Assembly: GCA_946563605.1 (NCBI GenBank) | Contig: CAMNVW010000126.1 | Span: 1 to 5,067, forward strand | Length of the DNA: 5,067 nt | Origin: an uncultured Clostridia bacterium | GTDB taxonomy: Bacteria; Bacillota; Clostridia; Oscillospirales; Ruminococcaceae | Reading direction: 5' to 3' | Part shown: in pieces, positions 1 to 4,914 of the stretch | Layout of the letters: each line of letters begins with the position of its first letter | Position numbering within the stretch: position 1 is the first letter of the stretch | Notes under the pieces: model-generated | Told to the model about the DNA's origin: nothing | Database searches by the model: none | What the model saw: the letters and a program-made list of their open reading frames with translations, nothing else | Program-made: the position numbers and the translations under genes

Positions 1-1
1 T

Positions 2-317
2 GCAACTTTCTTCACACAAGAAAGTTGCCGAGGGAGTGGGGCGAGTAGCCCCACATCTAAAGGGGGTCTGGGGGATACTCCCCCAGCTTAGGGGCAAGGG
101 GGTCGCAACCCCCTAAAAAGAAAAGCTACCGACCTTCTCGAAGGTCAAATAGTGGCTCGGGCTGCGTAAGCCCAAAACTTCGGGGGCTAGGGGGTCGCAA
201 CCCCCACAAACAGTTTATCGGTTTGATGAAACCGAAACAGAAGCTTGGGGGTTAGGGGGGACACTCCCCCACAAATTCTTTCGACTTTCTTGAAAGTCAA
301 ATCTGTGGGGATTCCCC
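2..317. repeat. Gene-free island of consecutive small hairpins (REP/BIME-like)
   Basis: This stretch has no credible gene and is nearly filled by perfect short inverted repeats. Stems and loops seen directly are: 2-28 (11-bp stem, 5-nt loop), 36-54 (7 bp, loop GAGTA), 68-86 (7 bp, loop ATACT), 97-114 (7 bp, loop CGCA), 131-146 (7 bp, 2-nt loop), 159-173 (5 bp, loop GCGTA), 190-205 (6 bp, loop CGCA), 218-235 (7 bp, loop GATG), 256-270 (5 bp, loop ACACT), 283-298 (7 bp, 2-nt loop) and 307-317 (4 bp, loop ATT). Four degenerate units share a plan of G5-N3-G5-loop-C5 (62-84, 91-113, 182-205, 247-270). Related elements recur at 4109-4200 and 4785-4878, so this is a dispersed family rather than a local oddity. 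The role is unknown. Extragenic palindromes of this kind in other bacteria act in transcript ends, mRNA stability or as mobile passengers. No transposase is visible. Confidence 0.8.
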
Positions 318-367
318 CGCAACAAAATATCTCTTTGTACAAAATGTACCCTTAATAAGGTAGCAGA

Positions 368-412
368 TTTTACAAAAAATAGCAAGAGGCGGAATCCTCT
401 CTTTTTGTAAAA
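368..412. repeat. Nested inverted repeat (11-bp outer arms, inner hairpin)
   Basis: Arms at 368-378 and 402-412 are perfect 11-base reverse complements (TTTTACAAAAA / TTTTTGTAAAA). Between them, 385-389 and 396-400 form an inner 5-bp stem (AGAGG / CCTCT) with a 6-base loop. Arms rich in A and T with a GC-richer inner stem could act as a secondary transcript-end structure on either strand or as a cruciform. No gene lies immediately beside it. Its function is not known. Confidence 0.6.
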
Positions 413-446
413 CTTTTTGCACATCTTCCGCTCTGCCAAAATAAAC

Positions 447-501
447 AAAGGATACCCTCTTTATCCTGCAAAAGGTTTTGCAGCTAAAAAAGGTATCCTT
501 T
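447..501 (-). terminator. Probable terminator after the lipoprotein gene
   Basis: The element starts 26 bases past the lipoprotein stop codon in the direction of transcription. Outer arms 447-456 and 492-501 are perfect 10-base reverse complements (AAAGGATACC / GGTATCCTTT). An inner perfect hairpin sits at 466-483 (8-bp stem CTGCAAAA, 2-base loop). On the minus strand the outer stem ends in TTT and is followed by GTTTATTTT, a T-rich tail. A smaller alternative on the same strand is AAAGG-ATA-CCTTT followed by more T residues (486-501). The symmetry means it could also work from the other strand. Position and tail support a terminator; efficiency cannot be judged. Confidence 0.5.
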
Positions 502-527
502 CATGTCCATATTGAAGCGGCTTCGCT

Positions 528-1172
528 TTAACGGAAGTAGCCGCCGACGATTTCTTCGGCGCGGTTTATCTCGTTGTCATAGCCGCGGTTGGAATCACCA
601 GCAATTACAAGGAACAGATAGTTTCCCTTTTCAATGATCTTTCCTGCCTGTGCCTTGTCGTACTGGTCCGGCAGGTACTCCTCAAAGTTTTTCAGCACCT
701 CTTCCTTGCGGGATTCCAGCGCCTTTCTTACCTTGTCTACCTTGCCGTCCTTTACCTTCACGCCGATGATGTGGTCGGCAGAGGTGTTCACTGCAGAATA
801 TTCGCCGTAGTATTCTTCGATGTCCGCAGGGTCCAGTCCGAACACATCCTTGAGGCTGGTTTCATCCAGCTTGTTCGGCATTGTGATGCCCAGCGCTTCA
901 CCGATGTCCATGACGACGTCCTGAATACGGCTGCCTGCCGCCATAATCATTCCCTCGCCGTTGCGAACCATATCTCCGGCGGCGTCAGCGCCTTCCCGCA
1001 CTGCTTCTCCTGCATTTCTGCCGGTGTTTTCAATCACATCGCCGCTTCGTTCTGCCACGCTTCTTCCATCGTTTGTCGAATTTCCGACTGTGCCGTCATT
1101 TGCACCGCATCCAGCCAGCATCGACACCACCAGCATGACTGTAAGGGTCAGTCCTGTAATTTTTTTCATCAT
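528..1172 (-). CDS. DUF4358-type lipoprotein, function unknown
   Basis: This encodes a 214-residue secreted lipoprotein. Residues 1-21 are a signal peptide with a lysine-containing N-terminus and hydrophobic core, ending in the lipobox LAGC; Cys22 would be lipid-modified and anchor the protein to the outer face of the membrane. Residues about 23-90 are a Gly/Ala/Asp/Glu-rich, probably flexible or amphipathic linker. Residues about 103-212 look like a DUF4358 domain, from memory of the family: a Val-Lys-rich strand (IIGVKVKDGKVDKV), a charged helix (ALESRKEEVLKNFEEYLPDQY), then EKGNYLFLVIAGDS and a C-terminal helix. The family is common in Clostridia and has no established function. GAGG is 5 bases before the first ATG and 8 before the second (1169), so translation may begin at the second Met. 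The gene begins 146 bases after ligA with no clear promoter or terminator between them, so read-through from ligA is possible. Confidence 0.85.
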   Translation of the reverse strand: MMKKITGLTLTVMLVVSMLAGCGANDGTVGNSTNDGRSVAERSGDVIENTGRNAGEAVREGADAAGDMVRNGEGMIMAAGSRIQDVVMDIGEALGITMPNKLDETSLKDVFGLDPADIEEYYGEYSAVNTSADHIIGVKVKDGKVDKVRKALESRKEEVLKNFEEYLPDQYDKAQAGKIIEKGNYLFLVIAGDSNRGYDNEINRAEEIVGGYFR

Positions 1173-1318
1173 TTTTTCCTCGCTTTATCGAAAATCAAAA
1201 AAGGATTGTTTTCTTAGCGCTTTATCAAAAACGCAATATTATTGTGTGTGAAAACTTCCCTTTTAATCTCCTTTTCGCATTGGAATAATTCACCGGACTT
1301 TTCCCAGATTTTATTTTT

Positions 1319-3298
1319 TTATGCTTTGCTCATCTCCAACAGCTGCGCCTCAGTCAGCAGCGGGATGCCAAGTTCATTTGCTTTGTCCAGCTTCGAGCCG
1401 GCTTCCTCGCCTGCAACGACATAGCTTGTCTTTTTGGAAACGGAGGAGGACACCTTGCCGCCCAGCGATTCGATCAATTCCTTTGCTTCGCTGCGTTTGA
1501 GGGTCGGCAGCGTGCCTGTCAGCACAAAGGTCTTGCCAAGGAAGGTATCTCCGGCTTTCACCTTTTTGCTTTCCATGTTGACCCCTGCCTGTCTGAGCAG
1601 CTCAATCTGCCGGCGGTTGTGCTCCTCCAAAAAGAAGCTGACCACGCTCTGCGCGACGATTTCGCCAAATCCCTCGATTTCCATCAGTTGTTCCGCGCTT
1701 GCCCAGGAAAGCTTTTCCATACTGCCGAAGTGCTCCGCAAGCTGTGCCGCCGTCTTTTCGCCGATGTTCGGGATGCCCAGTGCGAAAATGACCTTGGACA
1801 AATCGCTGCCTTTGGATTTTTCCAGTGCCGCCAGCAGATTTGCCGCGCTCTTTTTGCCCATGCGTTCCAGCGAAGCGATCTGTTCTTCCTTTAAATCGTA
1901 CAGATCCGCAGGCGATTTCACCCAGCCTGCCTCGACCAGACCCTCCAGCACCGCAGGTCCCATGCCGTCAATGTCCATCGCATTGCGGGACGCAAAGTGA
2001 ATCAGGTTGCGCATCAGCTGTGCCGGACACTGCATATTCGGACAGTACGCCGCCGCGACGCCCTCTTCGCGCACGATTTTGGTGTGACAGGACGGACAGT
2101 ATTCCGGCAGCTTGTACACCTCGTTTCCGCAGTGCTCTGCAACGGCGACCACCTCGGGAATAATATCCCCTGCCTTGCGCACGATAATTTTATCGCCGAC
2201 CGCAATCTGCTTTTCGTCGATGAAATCCTGATTGTGCAGAACCGCGCGGCTGACCGTCGTTCCGGCAAGCTGAATCGGCTCAAAAACGGCGGTCGGGGTC
2301 AGCGCGCCGGTGCGTCCCACCTGAACCTGAACTTCCAGCAAAGTCGTCACTTTTTCCTCCGGCGGATATTTGAACGCAACCGCCCATTTCGGGAATTTTG
2401 CCGTTGCTCCTAAGCTCTCCCTTTGCGCAAGGCTGTCCACCTTGACGACCGCACCGTCGATATCAAAGCTGTATGCGCTGCGGTTTTGCCCAATGCGATG
2501 GATTTCCTCCACCGCGCGCTCGATGGTGTCCACCCTCACATAGGACGGCGACACCTTGAATCCCAATTCCGCGAGCAGATCGAGCGATTCCTTGTGGCTG
2601 TGTACCTCGAGCCCCTGCGCCTGCTGCAAATTAAAGACAAAAATATCCAACCCGCGCTGTGCGGTAATCTTGGGGTCTTTCTGGCGCAAAGAACCTGCCG
2701 CGGCATTTCTTGGATTCTTAAACGGCTTTTCTTCCCGCAGTTCCTGCTGGGCAACCACCTTTTCAAAGCTCGCCACCGGCATATAGACCTCTCCGCGCAC
2801 CTCCAAAAACGGCACCGGCTTTGTCAAGCGCAGCGGAACTGAGCGGATAGTGCGGATGTTTTCGGTGACGTCCTCCCCGACAAAGCCGTCGCCTCGGGTG
2901 GAACCCCTGACCAGCACGCCGTCGCGGTATTCCAGCGAGACCGACAAGCCGTCTATCTTCGGCTCGACCACATACAGCGGCTCTGGGATGGTTTCGCGCA
3001 CGCGGCGGTCAAATTCCACAACCTCCTCGTCGGAGAAAACATCCTGCAAAGAACCCATCTGCACGGTGTGCTCCACCGCTTCAAAGCTGTTTGACGCTTT
3101 TCCGCCGACACGATGGGTCGGAGAATCCGCCGTCAGCAGCTGGGGATATTGCTCCTCAAGGTCGATGAGCTGGTGCATCAGCTTATCAAATTCATAGTCG
3201 CTGATGGCAGGGTCGTCCTGCTCATAATAAAGTTTGCTGTAATAGTCTATCTTTGTTTTCAGCTCCTGCACAAGCTGTTTTGCTTTTTCAAATTCCAT
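1319..3298 (-). CDS. ligA: NAD-dependent DNA ligase LigA
   Basis: LigA seals nicks in double-stranded DNA using NAD+ as adenylate donor, joining Okazaki fragments and finishing repair. The 659-residue product has the usual length and full domain order. The Ia region holds YYEQDDPAISDYEFD (24-38) and the DSPTHRVGG segment (58-66). The nucleotidyltransferase core has the catalytic lysine K114 in KIDG, then RGDGFVGEDVTEN (135-147), EVRGE (166-170), NPRNAAAGSLRQ (195-206), DGAVVKVD (281-288) and KWAVAFKYP (304-312). An OB domain follows. A zinc finger uses Cys401, Cys404, Cys419 and Cys424. Helix-hairpin-helix repeats cover about 430-570, and a C-terminal BRCT domain starts near 585 (GKTFVLTGTL). 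No key residue is missing. The start is supported by GGAG 8 bases before the ATG. In many Firmicutes ligA follows pcrA; here the upstream gene is yunB, and ligA has its own promoter. Confidence 0.98.
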   Translation of the reverse strand: MEFEKAKQLVQELKTKIDYYSKLYYEQDDPAISDYEFDKLMHQLIDLEEQYPQLLTADSPTHRVGGKASNSFEAVEHTVQMGSLQDVFSDEEVVEFDRRVRETIPEPLYVVEPKIDGLSVSLEYRDGVLVRGSTRGDGFVGEDVTENIRTIRSVPLRLTKPVPFLEVRGEVYMPVASFEKVVAQQELREEKPFKNPRNAAAGSLRQKDPKITAQRGLDIFVFNLQQAQGLEVHSHKESLDLLAELGFKVSPSYVRVDTIERAVEEIHRIGQNRSAYSFDIDGAVVKVDSLAQRESLGATAKFPKWAVAFKYPPEEKVTTLLEVQVQVGRTGALTPTAVFEPIQLAGTTVSRAVLHNQDFIDEKQIAVGDKIIVRKAGDIIPEVVAVAEHCGNEVYKLPEYCPSCHTKIVREEGVAAAYCPNMQCPAQLMRNLIHFASRNAMDIDGMGPAVLEGLVEAGWVKSPADLYDLKEEQIASLERMGKKSAANLLAALEKSKGSDLSKVIFALGIPNIGEKTAAQLAEHFGSMEKLSWASAEQLMEIEGFGEIVAQSVVSFFLEEHNRRQIELLRQAGVNMESKKVKAGDTFLGKTFVLTGTLPTLKRSEAKELIESLGGKVSSSVSKKTSYVVAGEEAGSKLDKANELGIPLLTEAQLLEMSKA

Positions 3299-3345
3299 AT
3301 TGATTTCTCCATCGGATTAAATTTGCTTCTTGACGCTTTGCCATT

Positions 3346-3374
3346 ATTATATCAACTTCCCTTTCAAAAATCAA
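3346..3374 (-). promoter_or_regulatory. Sigma-A-type promoter of ligA, overlapping the end of yunB
   Basis: On the minus strand TTGATT (3374-3369) lies 17 bases before TATAAT (3351-3346). The -10 box is preceded by TGA, giving an extended -10 (TG-N-TATAAT). The -35 matches TTGACA at four of six positions. Transcription would start near 3339, about 40 bases before the ligA ATG. The -35 box lies inside the last codons of yunB. The placement lets ligA be expressed in growing cells without relying on yunB transcription. Confidence 0.7.
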
Positions 3375-4023
3375 AAGGTTTCTCGGACAAATCAGTCTTT
3401 CCCAGATACACCTGCGGCACTTCCCCTGCAATCAGGCGTTCTTCCAGTAAAAAGGTCGTTTCCACCGGCGAAATGATCTGTTTGCTGCCCATCACGCAGA
3501 CCAGTTCCATTTTGACGCGCAATCCCACGCGATAGACCGTTTGATTGATGCCTGCCGACGCAAAGCCCTGCTCAAAGGAAACCTCCGCGCTGGAGTACGG
3601 CGCAATGATAAAGGTAATTTTCGGACCTCTGCCGCTGAGCAGTGCGCCGCCAAGCAGTGTACCGAGCGGAATTTTGATGGAACACACGGCAAGGTTGTCA
3701 ATCTCCTGCGCCAAATGAAAGGCAAGCTCGGCTTTGAAGCGGTTTGCCTTTGCCGCATCCAACCCGATGGACAAGATTTTGCCGTCTGCCGCCCGTTCCA
3801 CCTCGGAAAAACTTCCGTCGTATGCCCAAAGGCTGTTCTGCACCTGTTCGTTGATGAGCTGTATTGCGTAATTTTTCCCCTGTGCCTGCACCGCGTGGCT
3901 CAAAACGGGCGACAGCCGCAGCTGTGCCGCACGCACCAGCAGCACGACCACACACAAAAACAGCGTCAGCGAAAGGAAACGATAATGCCTTTCCCACCAG
4001 CTGCGCCCCAGTTTGTGCCGCAT
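3364..4023 (-). CDS. yunB: Sporulation protein YunB
   Basis: The product is a 219-residue, single-pass membrane protein of the YunB family. In Bacillus subtilis yunB is expressed in the mother cell under sigma-E and is needed for normal spore formation; its biochemical role is not established. Residues about 14-31 form one hydrophobic helix after a basic N-terminus, so the bulk of the protein probably lies outside the cytoplasm or in the intermembrane space of the forespore. Family-like stretches are NYAIQLINEQV (51-61), IKIPLGTLLGG (116-126) with SGRGP (130-134), FASAGINQTVYRVGLRV (154-170) and the C-terminal EERLIAGEVPQVYLG (194-208). A GGGGGTGAGG Shine-Dalgarno-like run precedes the ATG. 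The stop codon is 65 bases before ligA. Its presence implies that the host forms spores, or descends from spore-formers. Confidence 0.9.
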   Translation of the reverse strand: MRHKLGRSWWERHYRFLSLTLFLCVVVLLVRAAQLRLSPVLSHAVQAQGKNYAIQLINEQVQNSLWAYDGSFSEVERAADGKILSIGLDAAKANRFKAELAFHLAQEIDNLAVCSIKIPLGTLLGGALLSGRGPKITFIIAPYSSAEVSFEQGFASAGINQTVYRVGLRVKMELVCVMGSKQIISPVETTFLLEERLIAGEVPQVYLGKTDLSEKPFDF

Positions 4024-4050
4024 CCAGCCTCACCCCCATCCATATTTTTT

Positions 4051-4079
4051 ATTATATGTACGAGGTGCACGATTATTTC
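4051..4079 (-). promoter_or_regulatory. Candidate sigma-E-like promoter of yunB
   Basis: On the minus strand GAAATAA (4079-4073) is followed after 14 bases by CATATAAT (4058-4051). This resembles the Bacillus sigma-E pattern of an ATA-type -35 and a CATACAAT-type -10, and fits the known sigma-E control of yunB in B. subtilis. The -10 also contains a perfect TATAAT, but the spot 17 bases upstream (GAAATA) is a poor sigma-A -35. Predicted transcription starts about 20 bases before the yunB ATG. Sigma-A use cannot be excluded from sequence alone. Confidence 0.4.
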
Positions 4080-4108
4080 GCAGTCTGAGCCTGCACCCAT
4101 TTTCTTTA

Positions 4109-4133
4109 TTGACCTTCGCGAAGGTCGGTAGCT
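4109..4133. repeat. Hairpin repeat, inverted copy of 124-148
   Basis: The 25 bases match the reverse complement of 124-148 at 24 positions. The core 4111-4126 is a perfect palindrome with 7-bp arms (GACCTTC / GAAGGTC) around a 2-base centre; the only mismatch to the distant copy falls in that centre. It lies between the yunB promoter region and the end of the 64-codon gene. Confidence 0.75.
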
Positions 4134-4200
4134 TCTTGAAGCTAAAAAAGAGGTGTGGAGGACACTCCCCCACAAAAAACTTCCTCGCTTCTTGAAGCTA
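4129..4200. repeat. Paired GCTTCTTGAAGCTA hairpins flanking a G/C-rich unit
   Basis: The 14-mer GCTTCTTGAAGCTA occurs at 4131-4144 and again, identical and in the same direction, at 4187-4200. The first copy extends to a perfect 16-base palindrome (4129-4144, 7-bp stem, TT centre). Between the copies lies 4157-4176, which matches 256-275 at 19 of 20 bases. The arrangement is a small mosaic of the same elements found at the left end of the window. Confidence 0.75.
4144..4174 (-). terminator. Probable terminator after the 64-codon gene, built from repeat DNA
   Basis: On the minus strand 4174-4154 folds into a 9-bp stem (TGTGGGGGA with TCCTCCACA, one G-T wobble) and a 3-base loop. CCTC and then six T residues (4149-4144) follow. 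It begins 30 bases after the stop codon of the upstream gene. The four-base gap before the T-run is longer than in a textbook terminator, so strength is uncertain. Confidence 0.45.
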
Positions 4201-4203
4201 ACC

Positions 4204-4398
4204 TCAAGCGCAGCGTCCTCTTGTTTTGTATAAATAGATTCCAAACAAGAATGTGACAATGAAAATAAACAAATCAAAACAGAAAATGTTGGTGCCCAGT
4301 ACCGCCAAGCGGTTTCTGAAAACAACCCCCAGCACAATCAATATGAAATCCGATGCGGCTGAAAGCAGCGCAATTTGATACGCGCATTTCTTTTTCAT
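4204..4398 (-). CDS. Small two-helix membrane protein, unknown
   Basis: I do not recognise this family. The 64-residue product begins MKKK and has two hydrophobic segments, about residues 8-27 and 35-57, joined by a short loop containing RNR, and ends in a basic tail (YKTRGRCA). This predicts a hairpin membrane protein with both ends in the cytoplasm by the positive-inside rule. The reading frame is open further upstream to 4449, but ATG at 4398 is preferred: AGGG lies 9 bases before it, the hydrophobic segment follows directly, and the extension would overlap the upstream gene. The start lies one base after the upstream TGA (TGATATG), which points to translational coupling with the 115-residue protein. 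It could be a membrane partner or anchor for that protein; this is inference from position only. Confidence 0.65.
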   Translation of the reverse strand: MKKKCAYQIALLSAASDFILIVLGVVFRNRLAVLGTNIFCFDLFIFIVTFLFGIYLYKTRGRCA

Positions 4399-4399
4399 A

Positions 4400-4747
4400 T
4401 CAAAACGCCCTGAACAGGTTGAGGGTCGCGTAGCCCTCGCAGATGTCAACGTGCGCAGAGTCGATCATCGCACCGACCAACAGCAGTTCGTTTTCGTCCT
4501 GTGAGTCACCGCTGCCGGTGAGTCCCCAGTAGCTTTCCTCAATTTCAGGGGCACGTCCGCGCGTCAGATTTTCCTCCAGATGCTCCACCCTTTTTTGCAT
4601 CTTCAGATCGAAGTTGCTGGCAAAAAAGATGTCATAGCCCTTGTCCGTCTCCTTCACCTTTGCCACCATATCGTTAGAGCCGACCGAAAAGAAAAATGTG
4701 GTCAGTTCTTCCACGATCATTGCGATTTTTTTCTTTCCATAGTGCAT
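4400..4747 (-). CDS. Conserved-looking 115-residue cytoplasmic protein, unknown
   Basis: I cannot name this product with confidence. There is no signal peptide or membrane segment. Visible parts are an N-terminal helix with a hydrophobic face (MIVEELTTFFFSVGS, 10-24), a two-strand stretch (MVAKVKETDKGYDIFFASN, 27-45), a charged helix (about 50-63), an acidic segment with YWGLTG (73-78), a helix (ENELLLVGAMID, 85-96) and two final strands (about 98-113). The helix-strand-strand-helix-strand-strand order loosely recalls GHKL ATPase domains, but the conserved Asn of the N-box and the glycine-rich lid are not evident. The start at 4747 is chosen because AGGAAGG lies about 10 bases upstream; the open frame continues to 4873 only through hairpin repeat DNA. 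The gene is followed immediately by the small membrane protein, probably on one transcript. Confidence 0.75.
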   Translation of the reverse strand: MHYGKKKIAMIVEELTTFFFSVGSNDMVAKVKETDKGYDIFFASNFDLKMQKRVEHLEENLTRGRAPEIEESYWGLTGSGDSQDENELLLVGAMIDSAHVDICEGYATLNLFRAF

Positions 4748-4784
4748 ATTTGTTCTATCCTTCCTAAAAACACTTTTTGTTTTC

Positions 4785-4878
4785 GTGGAGCTGCTCGCTC
4801 CACTCCTCATTTTTTGCTTCAAGAATCCATGAAGTTTTTGTCGGGGTCCCCAACAAAAGGTTGGAGGTCGCACCCCAC
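4785..4878. repeat. Hairpin repeat cluster between the DUF1576-like and 115-residue genes
   Basis: There are three inverted repeats in this gap. A perfect 7-bp stem (GTGGAGC / GCTCCAC) with a 5-base loop lies at 4785-4803. A 5-bp stem (CTTCA / TGAAG) lies at 4817-4834. A 5-bp stem (CCAAC / GTTGG) lies at 4850-4864. The segment GGTCGCACCCCACAAA near 4866-4881 is a degraded relative of 193-209. None has a convincing T-run directly after it on the minus strand, so a terminator for the upstream gene is not clear. I see no good promoter for the 115-residue gene either. Confidence 0.6.
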
Positions 4879-4914
4879 AAAGTCTGTTGCGGCGCGAAAC
4901 TAAACGTGCGACCG

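Noticed and set aside
36..114. Riboswitch or structured RNA leader for a gene to the left
   Set aside because: No known riboswitch core was recognised, and the same hairpins recur at other intergenic sites, which fits dispersed repeats better.
1..330. CRISPR array
   Set aside because: The repeats are short palindromes of differing sequence without constant direct repeats or regular unique spacers, and no cas gene is present.
215..448. A 77-codon minus-strand open frame in the left repeat island
   Set aside because: It begins with a TTG inside the terminator-like repeat, and its C-terminal half is a translation of the hairpin units (for example NLWGSVPPNPQ). It shows no domain or membrane pattern and is best explained as repeat DNA.
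1240..1318. Terminator after ligA
   Set aside because: No stable stem followed by a T-run was found on the minus strand in this gap, so none is annotated.
1434..2842. Several plus-strand open frames of 76-188 codons opposite ligA
   Set aside because: They are antisense shadows of a complete, well-conserved ligA gene and show no plausible protein features.
3541..4131. A 196-codon plus-strand open frame opposite yunB
   Set aside because: It is antisense to a recognisable yunB and extends into repeat DNA; composition is that of a shadow frame.
3966..4337. A 123-codon minus-strand open frame across the yunB start and the repeat gap
   Set aside because: It overlaps yunB and the 64-codon gene in another frame and runs through hairpin repeats; it has no good ribosome binding site and no coherent protein features.
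4748..4873. N-terminal extension of the 115-residue protein
   Set aside because: The extra 42 codons are hairpin repeat DNA with basic low-information sequence, and a good ribosome binding site directly precedes the internal ATG at 4747.
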